From NCBI RefSeq assembly GCF_900218065.1, contig NZ_OBMU01000002.1, positions 71,487 to 135,486 of the forward strand: DNA of 64,000 nucleotides. Direction: 5' to 3'. This document shows, piece by piece, positions 25,001 through 34,300 of this stretch. This DNA comes from Novosphingobium sp. Chol11. Its GTDB lineage: Bacteria > Pseudomonadota > Alphaproteobacteria > Sphingomonadales > Sphingomonadaceae. The notes below the pieces were generated by a model. It saw only the letters and a program-made list of their open reading frames with translations, made no database searches and was not told where the DNA came from. The position numbers and the translations under genes were made by a program. Numbering within the stretch: position 1 is the first letter of the stretch; every line of letters begins with the position of its first letter.

Positions 25001-26071
25001 GCGGCCATATTGCGCGTAGATCAGGCTGTGGCGCGGTTCCCGGTCGTTGGCATAGACGACATGGCATCCCGAACAGCCCGAATGGCGATAGTCGCCGGGC
25101 TGGTCGTTGGTGCCCATGAACCACATATAGGGATCGTTGAGGCGCGTCTTGTGCAGGTTGAGCACGGGGATCGCCACTCGCAGGCCGGTGCCCGGCCCAC
25201 GGCTCGACTGCTTGAGGTCGGGTCGGCCCGGCTCCTCCAGCCGCTGGATCGATCCGGTCGGGTTGGGCAGGCCGATTTCAGGGAATTGCGTCGCGATATT
25301 GCGCCCGCCGCGTTCGAACACGCGGAACACGTCGCCCGGCGGCGTCACTTGCCAATTGGGGAGCGGATAGAGTTCGGCCAGCGCGCCGCGCGCTTTCTGC
25401 TCGGCGGTCAGCGTACCCGGAGGGGAGCCCGGCGACACGATCTTCGCGGGCTTTCCATCCTTGGTATAAGCCTCGCCGAAGATGTAATTCTTGTATGGCA
25501 CGATGCCGTTATTGTAGGCCGCGCCGCCCCACAGCATCGCGCCGGATGCCATCAGGGAGCGCTCTGCCGCCTCGATCGTCTGCATGTGGCACGACCCGCA
25601 AGCCTCGCGCGCTACGCGATAGTCGCTGGGATTGACGAAGCGCACGAACTCGGGCGCTTCCCGGTTCAGCAGCGTGTAAGTCCGCTTGGGATTTGCCGAG
25701 GATGGATAGTGCCAGCTACCCGGATAGCGCGGCAGGACATGCGCCTTGTCCCGCGCCGCAACATAGGCGGGATCGTCGAAGCCATGGGCAGGATCGCCGC
25801 GCACCGTCGCATCGCCGCCATGGCAATCGACGCAGCCCAGCATCACCGCAGGCGTCGCGTGCATCGACGGTTCGTCAGTCTTGGTATGGCAGCTGTAGCA
25901 GCCTTCCGATTTGGCCGCGACCTGATCGGCTGTCTGGCTCACCGGCGCGGGAGGCGTCCTGGGATAGACCCGTTCGACCGGCTTTTCCGCGTCGGACGCG
26001 TGCAACACGACGACCGGCACGGTCAGCGCGGCGAGCATCAGCAACAGGAAGGCAAAGATCGGCCGCATCAA
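22064..26071 (-). CDS. Exported decaheme cytochrome c with LVIVD beta-propeller
   Basis: 1,335 residues. A signal peptide (FAFLLLMLAALTVPVVVLHA) is followed by ten CxxCH heme sites between residues ~58 and ~840 (CYSCH, CVDCH, CGSCH, CSGCH, CMNCH, CADCH, CKDCH, CFTCH, CGGCH, CSDCH). From about 950 to 1290 come repeated blades such as YMYVAEGKGGFRVYDV, AYITADAGLVVVDLADP and AYVAAKAEGLAIVNI, an LVIVD-type propeller usually found on exported surface proteins. Its start overlaps the end of the beta-barrel gene (ATGA). It should sit in the periplasm or outside the outer membrane as the terminal cytochrome of the operon. The joining of decaheme and propeller, and their substrate, are undescribed to my knowledge. 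Confidence 0.88.
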   Translation of the reverse strand: MMRPIFAFLLLMLAALTVPVVVLHASDAEKPVERVYPRTPPAPVSQTADQVAAKSEGCYSCHTKTDEPSMHATPAVMLGCVDCHGGDATVRGDPAHGFDDPAYVAARDKAHVLPRYPGSWHYPSSANPKRTYTLLNREAPEFVRFVNPSDYRVAREACGSCHMQTIEAAERSLMASGAMLWGGAAYNNGIVPYKNYIFGEAYTKDGKPAKIVSPGSPPGTLTAEQKARGALAELYPLPNWQVTPPGDVFRVFERGGRNIATQFPEIGLPNPTGSIQRLEEPGRPDLKQSSRGPGTGLRVAIPVLNLHKTRLNDPYMWFMGTNDQPGDYRHSGCSGCHVVYANDREPRHSLIYAQYGRDGQTATIDPTIANKMAHAQDAGHQKGGHGALKGAHGEETPDHPIAAVKESGHPIRHTFTRAIPTAQCMNCHMHQPNIFLNSYLGYTMWDYESDAGLMWPEKQKYPTAAETHQTLERNPEGAGPRGKWSDLDFLRNVYDLNDKAKDTQFADYHGHGWNFRGVFKRDREGNLLDADGKIVPNDDPEKWRKKGEGKFVQPGVNPGKSVHLMDIHAEKGLQCADCHFAQDSHGNGFIYGEVANAIEIGCKDCHGTADAYPTLLTSGPAAPPKGTNLALLRNPDGKRRFEWYYDASGRRKLIQRSIVDPTLEWEVSLVKDSVDSTNPHFNAKAARAKLMSRSGAEDGSFAFGPGVAKADRAHGDDNMACFTCHLSWTTSCGGCHLPIEANWKTSLHHYDGEETRNFATYNPQVARDEMFQLGKHMTTKGNETAPVRSTSALVLSSTNINRERIYIQQPPVSGIGFSSQAFAPHFPHTVRKTETKTCSDCHLSAKDDNNAIMSQLLLLGTNFVNFVGLNAWTGLEGGFEAIRVTEWDEPQAVIGSYLQKYAYPDYWKLHVEQNGRELKNWVRGKFFDKKASGESQAVEEFRNVVKGTRDRVGCLQLRGEYMYVAEGKGGFRVYDVASIANKGFSEPILSGPFSKLGHNTGVASKNAACMALPTNQPINPLRSTKELREINQEQPFLPIYSYAAVTDSIEGLIMVNIETMADGEFRNNFLKRAVTWNPDGVLNGARHIQLAGQIAYITADAGLVVVDLADPLHPRLAAVRPMKDARASAIQFRYLWVTDADGLKLFDVTKLTDPVAVPSATVPLRDARRIYLARTYAYVAAKAEGLAIVNITNPLRPSVYAKETFGGQMTDVEDVIVATTNASLFAYVADGRNGMKVIQLTSPASQPNFYGFSPAPRPELIAWARTPTPAVALSKGLDRDRAVDETGGQIAVFGRLGSRPFTRSEMERLFLTSKGIPYKVSDDVDMKAWRPPLLR

Positions 26072-27924
26072 TAACTCAGGATCAGGTTGCCGAGCACCGA
26101 ATAATAGTTCCGGTTGCGCTCGCTATTGGTGAAAAGGTCGCGAAAGCCCGCGCCCGGCAGCAGGGTCGCGCCCGACAGGCGGAATACGATGTTCTGCGTC
26201 GCATGCGGCCGCCAAATCGCGGCGGTGGAGAGGTCCCAGCCGATCGTCTTGGGAATGCTTCCTTCATTGCGCAAAGCCTGCAGGGTCGCCGTATTCTGAA
26301 ACCAGAGATGGTTGGCGTTGGCCGACAATCGCAGTTCAGGCAGAATATCGAAATCCGCGCCAGCGCCCAGCAGCATCGTGCCGGGATTGTTGAAATTGGA
26401 CTGGCCCTGCTCCTTCGAAGATCGCAGCGAATTCAATATGCCGTTGCGCCCGTTGATGCCAATGGCCCGCCCGCCGCCGGCGAAGGGGATTGTCTGCCTG
26501 ATCCAATAGCTGGTGTCCGCGCCCGCGAAGATGGGGTTCTCGAAAATCGCGTCGAAGCCGTTTTCGCGATCGTCATAAGGATCACCATCACCGCTGGCAT
26601 AGAGCCCCGACAGACGGAAGCGCATCCAATCCTTGTCGATGCTCGCCTCGGCAGCGGCGAAAAAGGCCCTGATCTGAGCTGGCTTCGACGTAAAGAAGCT
26701 GTTTCGATCCTCGCCCAAGGCCCCGTACACCGAAGCCGTCAGGTTGATCCGCCCGATCCGCCCGTCAGCGTTGTAGCCCAGATAGACGACATCATAATCC
26801 CGGCCGCGGAGATCGCCCAGCAGGGCGGGCCGCACCGGAAAGCCATTGTCATCAACCTCGATCCGCCCCGCCTCGCGGTTCATATTGTAAACGGCGGTGA
26901 TCTGGCTGGTGAGGCCGGGGATCAGGAAATCCTGTCGATAGAGGTTCGCCAGGAATACCCAATCGCGCCGGGGGGACTGCACGACGCTGTTAAGGCCGCT
27001 GTTCGTGTCCTTTTCCAACCGCCAGAAGGCAGCGAGATTGAACTGGAAGCGGTTATTGTCCCGATTACCGAACAGCCGGATACCAAGCTGCTGGTCGTTG
27101 AACAGGAAGCCGCGAAAGTCCGATTGAAAAGGCTGGATGCCGACGCGGATCGAGCGGAAGTCGTAGCGATCCGATGTGTTCGCCAGGTGATAATCGACGA
27201 ACAGCTCCTGCACGCCCAGGAAATGGTCGGTGCGGTGCGACGGCCTGGACGGCTCGACGAACAACACCCGCCGTTCGGGCACATTCACATGGTTGATGTT
27301 GTAGGCCAGCGTCAGCCGATATTCGATCTCCGGCGGCTTGAAGGCGGTCGATCCCTTGATCAGCGCGACGCCGCCGATGAAGGTCTGGCTCAACACATAG
27401 CTTGCGTCCTTGCCGAACACATCGATGCTGCCGGGCCGCTCGGTCGTCTGCACGCCCACGGGAATGGGAAAGGTGCGCGGCTCTATCACCGAGTCGCTCA
27501 CCGCATTGGCGACGAAGAACCAGTCATCGCCCTTGATCGGCAGCCACTTCACCTTTTCACGGTTGATCGGCCGGTCGCCCTTAAGCGTATTCTGTCCGTA
27601 GGGATCGAACCAGCGCTCCTTGACCACGCCGAGAGATTCGATCAGCCGCCAGCGATCGGGGATCGGCACCTGATCGACGGGGAAAGCCTCGGGCGGCGGC
27701 GCACGCACTGCGCCCGGATTGTCCTGCGTCACCGCTTCGGGCAGCGGGGCTTCATAGCCCGGCCTGCGGCGGCCTTCTATCGACTGATCGTCCGCGCCAA
27801 CCTCCGGCGCATTCAATATCTCTTCCCAATTGTCCGGTGGAGGCGGCGGAACGGGCTCGCCCGGCTGCGCGAGCGCAAAGAGCGGCAGGAAGGCGGCAAG
27901 CCCCATCGCTACAGGCCCTGACAC
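26068..27924 (-). CDS. Outer-membrane beta-barrel protein of the cytochrome operon
   Basis: 618 residues if started at 27924; an ATG at 27906 would avoid the 16-nt overlap with the previous gene. A short signal peptide (MGLAAFLPLFALAQ) precedes a Pro-rich periplasmic segment of about 85 residues. A long alternation of amphipathic strands follows, rich in Tyr, Phe and Trp, and the chain ends in NLILSY, an aromatic C-terminal residue as in outer-membrane barrels. I see no cysteine, so it is not an MtrB-type protein with a CxxC. It is embedded between heme proteins and overlaps the decaheme-LVIVD gene, so it may be the barrel through which electrons or a substrate cross the outer membrane. A porin role for a small substrate is the alternative. 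Confidence 0.75.
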   Translation of the reverse strand: MSGPVAMGLAAFLPLFALAQPGEPVPPPPPDNWEEILNAPEVGADDQSIEGRRRPGYEAPLPEAVTQDNPGAVRAPPPEAFPVDQVPIPDRWRLIESLGVVKERWFDPYGQNTLKGDRPINREKVKWLPIKGDDWFFVANAVSDSVIEPRTFPIPVGVQTTERPGSIDVFGKDASYVLSQTFIGGVALIKGSTAFKPPEIEYRLTLAYNINHVNVPERRVLFVEPSRPSHRTDHFLGVQELFVDYHLANTSDRYDFRSIRVGIQPFQSDFRGFLFNDQQLGIRLFGNRDNNRFQFNLAAFWRLEKDTNSGLNSVVQSPRRDWVFLANLYRQDFLIPGLTSQITAVYNMNREAGRIEVDDNGFPVRPALLGDLRGRDYDVVYLGYNADGRIGRINLTASVYGALGEDRNSFFTSKPAQIRAFFAAAEASIDKDWMRFRLSGLYASGDGDPYDDRENGFDAIFENPIFAGADTSYWIRQTIPFAGGGRAIGINGRNGILNSLRSSKEQGQSNFNNPGTMLLGAGADFDILPELRLSANANHLWFQNTATLQALRNEGSIPKTIGWDLSTAAIWRPHATQNIVFRLSGATLLPGAGFRDLFTNSERNRNYYSVLGNLILSY

Positions 27925-29882
27925 ACATTTTGCGACGAACTGTCGAGGAAGGGCGCAAAGGGACAGCTCACATAGCGCAGCCGCACGGACGCGTTGCCCA
28001 GGTCGACAACGATCCGATCCGCGCGAATGGCAGCAGGGGCATTGCCGATGCCGCCGCCGCGTTGCCCGCCATTATGGGCGCCCAGGAAACTGATCATGTC
28101 ATCCTGATCGATGCCGTCACCCGAAACGCCGATCGCACCAACCAGCACATTGCCGCGATAGATGGGGACAGAACCGGGGAAGATCTGGATGCCATTCTGG
28201 ATGCGATTGCCCGCGCCGACGCCGGTGACGGCCGAACAACGCTGCGGCGTGTCGGTCGCACTCGCGCCCGTCACATAGGCAAGATGGGCGGCGAGATCAC
28301 CCACGACCAGCGCGGATTGCAAGCCTGTGGAGAAAGGATTGAACTGCGCGATGAGGCGGGAGAAAGGCCCGTTGGGCCGCCCCACCTCGCCGTCAGGAAA
28401 ATAGGGGCGTGACAGATTGCCGTTCGCACGATCGGTGAAGGCATGGGTGCCGGTCAAGGCCGCCGGATCGTTGAGGAAGGTCCGCGCCTTGCCCACGAAA
28501 GCCGCGACGTCAGCGCTGCTGCTCGCCAGCAGGTCCGGCGCGGCGTGGCTGCTGGAGAAGAAAGCCGCCGTCCGAGCCTTCTGCAAACTGACGTCGGTGC
28601 CGAAGATCGGCGCGTCGGGCGATCGCACGATGCCGAGTGCCGCGCCGCGCGTGTCGACCACGCTGATCGTCACCTGCGCGCGGCTGTCGAGCGGCTGCCT
28701 GATCTGCGCGCGCGCCCGGCTCATGATGGTGAAGGCTTCCTCCAGCACCGCCGTCACCTCGGCGGCGGTCAGGGGCTGCGTCACATCACCCGCGTCGGTC
28801 GCGGCTCGGATCGGGAAACGGTTATTCCCCGACCCATCGGTCAGCACGAAGGCGTCGCGATTGGAAAACTCCGCCACCCGCGAAGCCCGCACGCCTGAAA
28901 GCTCGCTGCCATAGGCGACGCCCGCCAGCACCATCGGCGCGGGATCGCCATAATAGCCGCGTACCGCCACCAGGCTTCCCGCGCTGCCGTTGATCGCGGC
29001 GAAGCTGGCCACGCCGCTCGCCGTCAGCCCCGCATAGGCAGCGTCCGAATAGCGCAGCGACGTGCCGTCAACAAAGATGCGGTTTGCGCGGATACTATCG
29101 GGCGCTTCAAAGCCCAGCGTTCCGGCCAATGCGATATATTCTTCCGGATCATTGTCCGTGTCGGTGACATCGGGATCGGAGCCATAGACCCCATCGGCCA
29201 TGACGCCGATGCCGCCGACCACGACGCCATTCTTATAGAGCGGAAAGCCGCCCGGATCAGCCGCCAACCCCAGCGGCGACCGCTTGGGCCCGATCATCGC
29301 CATGGCGCCCGACGAGATGTAGCGCGCCGACAGGTCCGAACAGGGGAGTTGACTGAACTGCACGCCGAATAGCGGCCCGCTTTCGAGGCCCACCGTGCCC
29401 GGCGCGGGCGGGAAATGCTCCTGCACGATCATGCTCGCCGTGCGGGTCGAAAAGGCATTGCCGCCGCTCGACAGATAGGCCCCGGTGATAGCCTTGCTGA
29501 TCGCGCCCGCCTCGGCCGGAACCGTCAGATTTTGCGCATCGATATTCTGCCCATTGGGCGCGGCGCTGGTGGTGGCGGTCGCCCGCGCGCCATTCATGCG
29601 GAACACGGCCAACACATTGCCCACCCGGTCCGTCACCGCGATGACCGCGGGCAGGCTGCGCGCCTGCGCCTCAGCTGCGGCGTGGGCGACGACACTCTCC
29701 ACATCGGCGACCGTCAGCGCCTCCTGTGCCGGATCGGCATAAAGGCGTGTGGCGGTGGGTGTAGGCGTCGGCGTCGGGCTGCCCCCGCCGCTTGCGCCAT
29801 CATTTCCGCCGCCGCCGCAAGACGCCAGCATCAATGCCGCCAGCGCCGCGAACGCGCTCAACCTGTGCCGGAAGCCTCTCAC
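27909..29882 (-). CDS. Lipoprotein with two HbpS/GlcG heme-binding-like domains
   Basis: 657 residues. The lipoprotein signal ends at LASC (LAALMLASCGGGG), followed by a Pro-Thr linker. Two HbpS/GlcG (DUF336-type) modules follow, about residues 45-270 and 375-640, recognisable by the AVTDRVGNVLAVFRM / SVVDTRGAALGIVRS strands, Ala-rich helices and the ends VVVGGIGVMADGV / VLVGAIGVSGDG. HbpS-like proteins bind heme or sense redox state, and single-domain forms are about 150 residues, so this is an unusually large tandem version. It overlaps the c554-like gene upstream by 4 nt and the barrel gene downstream. It is probably a periplasmic or surface heme or cofactor carrier for the neighbouring cytochromes. 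Confidence 0.8.
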   Translation of the reverse strand: MRGFRHRLSAFAALAALMLASCGGGGNDGASGGGSPTPTPTPTATRLYADPAQEALTVADVESVVAHAAAEAQARSLPAVIAVTDRVGNVLAVFRMNGARATATTSAAPNGQNIDAQNLTVPAEAGAISKAITGAYLSSGGNAFSTRTASMIVQEHFPPAPGTVGLESGPLFGVQFSQLPCSDLSARYISSGAMAMIGPKRSPLGLAADPGGFPLYKNGVVVGGIGVMADGVYGSDPDVTDTDNDPEEYIALAGTLGFEAPDSIRANRIFVDGTSLRYSDAAYAGLTASGVASFAAINGSAGSLVAVRGYYGDPAPMVLAGVAYGSELSGVRASRVAEFSNRDAFVLTDGSGNNRFPIRAATDAGDVTQPLTAAEVTAVLEEAFTIMSRARAQIRQPLDSRAQVTISVVDTRGAALGIVRSPDAPIFGTDVSLQKARTAAFFSSSHAAPDLLASSSADVAAFVGKARTFLNDPAALTGTHAFTDRANGNLSRPYFPDGEVGRPNGPFSRLIAQFNPFSTGLQSALVVGDLAAHLAYVTGASATDTPQRCSAVTGVGAGNRIQNGIQIFPGSVPIYRGNVLVGAIGVSGDGIDQDDMISFLGAHNGGQRGGGIGNAPAAIRADRIVVDLGNASVRLRYVSCPFAPFLDSSSQNVCQGL

Positions 29883-31270
29883 CGCAATGCTCCGATACTG
29901 CGCGCCGCGCTGCCCAAGGCACTGCGGAAGGCGGCGGGTTGATAGATGTTGGGTTCCTTGACCGCTGCATAGGCGCGATTGACGTCCGCCCGGATGCCCG
30001 CAGCTGCGCCCACCGTCACGCGCCCAGACTTCACCATGGAGTTGAGCAGCGTGTCGATCGCCATCACTGCCTGCACCGACCCTTCATAGTCGGTAAAGCG
30101 CGGGCTGATCGCCCCGCCTGCGATCTCGCTGACAATGGCGAACGCCATGTCGCCGCTCGTCCTTGCGCCCGCAAATCCGTTCGCAAGCGCGCCAGCGCTC
30201 GCGGCCAGCTTGCCCGCTGCGGCGACAGCTGCTCCCCGATCCCGCGCGATTGCGGCATGAAAAGCCTTGCTGTCCGCGTCGAACCGGCCCGCCGCTCCCG
30301 GCGCGATCACCTTTGCCGCCGCTGACAGCATGATCATATTCTCGTCATTGAAGGGCGGCATTCCTGCAGGGATCGGTCGTCCCGGGTTCGCTTCCCAGGT
30401 CTTGCTCCGCTCCGCCTGATCATAGATACGGCGGTGGCAGCTCTGGCAGTCGAAAAAGTAAAATTCGGGGAACGCGCCTTCGCTTCCCTTGGCGGAGGCA
30501 TAGAGGGTGAGCGCCCGCTCCACCGCCACCGCCTGTCCCACGGCCCAAAGCTTCAGGCTGTCCGTCCGCCCCTTGCGCCGGACATAATCGGCATCCTCGT
30601 CATGATGCGCCTGCATCGAGGAAAAGAGATCAAGCTCGAACGATACGCGCGGATGCCCCGCCGCCATCATGCGATGGTCGACAAACTGGCCCGGCCGATC
30701 GCTGCCGAAATGGCAGTCGAGACAAACGGCGGCCCGCGCCTGCGGTCGGTCGAGCGGCATCATTCCCGCCGCGACGTTGGACGCATGGGTCGCGCCGACG
30801 GCATAATGGCTCGCGATCCAGCCGCCTGCCGCGCCGTGGCACGCCTCGCACCCGACGCCATCGCTCGCCAGGAACCGCGCGCCCGTTGCCGCCGCCGGGG
30901 TAGAATGGCAGCCGAGACAAGCGGGCGCCGCTGTAGGATCGCCGAGGCCCAAGGTCGATGCGATCTGCCGCCCGCGCGTGCCGGACAGCACGGCAAAGGC
31001 GCGGGCGTGCGCCCCGCCTGGACTCGAGGGCTCCTGCCAGCGCATCAGTTCATCCTGACGCACGACCTTGCCGTCGCCTTCCATCCGCCCATGGCAGGTG
31101 GAGCCCGCACAGGACGCAACGCCGGTGAAGCTGCGCGCCGCCGGAGCAGCGTCAGCCGCACCACGATCGCCACCGGGCAACACGCACAGCAGCAGGACGA
31201 GCAGCATCACCGCGCCCAGCATCATGCCGGCCGCGCGCCTGCTCCATCCATGGCCCATGAAGCCCCCCAT
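29879..31270 (-). CDS. Cytochrome c554-like multiheme protein
   Basis: 463 residues from the ATG at 31270, which has AGGGGG upstream. A signal anchor (MMLGAVMLLVLLLCVLPGG) is followed by heme sites CLGCH, CEACH, CLDCH and CQSCH, plus a CAGSTCH near the start that has CX4CH spacing and may be a fifth heme. The layout GVASC...CH, GVGCEACHG, CLDCHFG and a later FYFFDCQSCH resembles the cytochrome c554 family, periplasmic carriers that accept electrons from multiheme enzymes such as hydroxylamine oxidoreductase. No such enzyme is visible here. The C-terminal third is helical and heme-free. It begins 77 nt after the TpsA stop and overlaps the next gene by ATGA, so it is in the same operon. Confidence 0.85.
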   Translation of the reverse strand: MGGFMGHGWSRRAAGMMLGAVMLLVLLLCVLPGGDRGAADAAPAARSFTGVASCAGSTCHGRMEGDGKVVRQDELMRWQEPSSPGGAHARAFAVLSGTRGRQIASTLGLGDPTAAPACLGCHSTPAAATGARFLASDGVGCEACHGAAGGWIASHYAVGATHASNVAAGMMPLDRPQARAAVCLDCHFGSDRPGQFVDHRMMAAGHPRVSFELDLFSSMQAHHDEDADYVRRKGRTDSLKLWAVGQAVAVERALTLYASAKGSEGAFPEFYFFDCQSCHRRIYDQAERSKTWEANPGRPIPAGMPPFNDENMIMLSAAAKVIAPGAAGRFDADSKAFHAAIARDRGAAVAAAGKLAASAGALANGFAGARTSGDMAFAIVSEIAGGAISPRFTDYEGSVQAVMAIDTLLNSMVKSGRVTVGAAAGIRADVNRAYAAVKEPNIYQPAAFRSALGSAARSIGALR

Positions 31271-31347
31271 TACACGCCCCCTTGCGCGCGATCGCTCTTG
31301 CCGCGTCCGCCCCGCCCTTTCAATCCCGTTTTGCTTGCTCTTTCCGC

Positions 31348-34300
31348 TTATTGCGCATCGCAGGCCGGTTCCCCTGGGCCGCCGCAGGGACGATCCCACA
31401 AGTCCTCATTGCCCGCGCCCGTCACCGGTTCGTCAATGAGCGGCGGATAGCCCTCCGTCACCACGTCGCGCAATTCGATCAACGCGGTCGGGAAGGTGCG
31501 CGACACCGCCACTGTGGGGTCAAGCAAGCCCTCGAATGTCTCACGGCCATCCACGTTCACGGTTGCGCACGCGCCGAAGATGAAGCAGCCGTTGATCTTC
31601 GATCCGGCGGCGAAGCGCCCGTTCACCGTCACCAGAGGGATGACGTCCAAGCCGGTGGCAAAGGTTCCGTCGCTCATCGCCAGCCGCCCGTTGATCGCGA
31701 TCTGCGGCCGTCCAGTTCCGCCGCTGATGATCAAGCTATTGGCGGTGAAGCCGCGCCGGTCCGCAAAGCTCGTCGAAAGCCCGCTATTCTGTATGAAGAT
31801 GCCGTCGGCCGCCGCGAGCCGGATGGTCCCGGCCTGCAACATGCCCGCTTCCAGTGCCAGGCCGTCATTCTGCGCCAGCCGCAATTCACGCGCCGCGAGC
31901 GAATCCGCCGCGCGCACGTCGGCAATCGCCTCTGCGGTGGCAGCGTAGATGGACGGCGCCTCAAGCGTCAGCACGCCACCTAGCCCGCCATTACCATCGC
32001 TGACCGCAATCGACCCAAGCCCCGCTATGACCTCAAGCGCGTCTCCTGCCGTCAGGGTCAGCCCGCCCGTGCCGGTGCGTCCGGTCATCGCGACCGCTCC
32101 CTGCACGCGCAGCAGGCCTGCCGCACCGATGCTCAAAAGGCCGCTGCCCGGAAGGATGTTCGTGCCGATGGTCACATCGCGCACGACCACATCGCCTGCG
32201 CCGAATATCGCGATGTCGGCTGCCGAGACACGCGCCAGCTCCGCCGCCGACAGGCTGTAACCTACCGTGGCATCGCCGCCACCAATGGCTGTTTGAGCGC
32301 CTAGGGCGTTGAAGCGCAACAGCCCCGTGGCGCTCACCCGCCCGTTCGCCGAAATGACGATGTCGCCAGAGCCGATCGTTACGGCCTGCCCACTCGCCTG
32401 GCCGTCGACCGCTATCAATCCGGCGGCGTTCAACATCAGGTCGCCACTGGCCACCGCATTGGCGATCGTCATGCCCCCGCTCGACCCAAGGCTGATGTTC
32501 CGGCCCAGCGCGGCGATGGAGCCCTGCGCCAACAGGTCGTTCACCACAAGGTCGCCAGTGCCAGCGTCCAGCGACACCGCGCTACCCGAAGCCAGCGATT
32601 GCGCGCTGATGCCCACGCCGGTTAGCGCCAGGCTGCTACCTGCGACATTGCCGAGGGTGAGTGCACCGGCAGCAGTCATAACAATGCCGCCCGCCGCTTG
32701 CGCATCGGCGATGTTCAAAGCACCCGCTGATCGCAGCAACAGGCCGCCATTTCGCGCGGTCATGGCATTGGCGCTGATGCTACCCGCGTCGATGTCGATC
32801 GCGCCGACGAGTAGCTGACCGCCAAATTGGGCCACTGCGCCGCGTTGCTGCAGCAAGCCGCCGATGTCGCTGCCACCAAGTTGAAGGCTGCCATTGACGA
32901 TCAGGTCGCCGCTGGTCACCGCATTGCCGATCTGGACGCCGCTTGCCGCACTGAGTGTCTGGCTGCCAGCCGTGAGCGTCCCGATGTTGATGCGAGCAGC
33001 TGATAATGTGCCGCTTCCCGCGCCGATCTCCAACGTGCCGCTGACTGCAAAGTCGCCGCCGATTGCCATGCCCGAGCCGCCCAGCGCATTACCGCTCGCG
33101 TCTGCCATGTCGAGCAGACCCGATGACAAATTCCCGAGGCGGATGCTGCCCGTGCTGCTGCCTAGGCCGATCGCTGCCCGCCCGCTGGAAAAGACATCGC
33201 CACCCGCGCCGTCGACGCTGCCCTGCGCGAACAGGCGCAGATCGCCGCCCGCCGTCAAAGCGCTGCCGCCGGTCAGGGCGATGTCGCCGCCGCGCGCTAG
33301 CAGAGTCAGCAACCCCACTGAGCGCAGCGATGCCCCAGCCGCGCTGATGGCGCCGAGCGTGTTGAAGTAGATGCTCGCCGCCGAAAGGCTGTCGGCATCC
33401 TGTGCGCGCGCTCCATGGCTGAACGCTACGCCTGTTCCGGAATAGCCGGTCAGCGCGCCAGCCACCGCCAGCCCACCACCGCCGGTGAAAGCGAAGGAGA
33501 GCGGACCCTCAGTCAGGAAATCGGCTGCCCCGCCGACCCGCACGATATTGCCCGATGCTGCAAAGCTGATGCCCGTGAAGCCCGGCACCGCCGTTCCCGC
33601 AGCGTGCAGCGTCATTGGTCCGTTGACGACCAGGCCGCCCGCTGCTGCCGTGCTGCTGTCGGCGAAGCTGATCTGGCCGCCGGTGTCGCCATTGGCTGTC
33701 ATGATCAGCGATGCGAGTTGCCGCTGCACCCCCGTGCCCAGCGCTGCACCGCCACCATTGGTAAGACGCGCCGTGCCGCCGCTGGTCAGTCCGGCCAGCG
33801 CACCCGCGCCGCCCAGCCCTGCGGCGCCATCCGCAACGATGGATAGGGGACCAATCAGGAAATCCGCGTCGCTCGCCTCGAATGAAGCGACGCCGCCAGC
33901 ACCGGTCCCGCCACTGCCGCCTGCGCCATTGGCCAGAGCCGGATCGCTCGCCGTGCCGCCATCGGCTCCTGCGCCGCCTTGGCCGACAGCGGTGATGCTG
34001 TAGGCGGGCAGCGACGAAAAACTGCTGTTTACTCGCCATTTTCCGCCGTTGATCCGCAATGTGGCGGCGCCCGCCACCGCGTTGCCGCCCGCTCCACCAG
34101 CACCGCCGGCGGGACCGTCTAGCCCTCCCGATCCTGCGCCGCCCGTCGCATCGCCGCCGAGCATCAATTGCGCGCCGGTGAGCAGGCTGGCCCCCGCATC
34201 GACGGCAAGCAGCGCCGTCCCCCCAACCGCGTTGCCGCCATTTGCGCCCGCAATGCCGAGGCCGCTCTGTGAATTGCCAGCGCCGCCGGATCCGCCAAAG

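Noticed and set aside
25693..27921. 742-codon open frame on the + strand
   Set aside because: It lies antisense to the beta-barrel and decaheme genes, which have signal peptides, heme motifs and coupled starts. Long antisense frames are common at this GC content.
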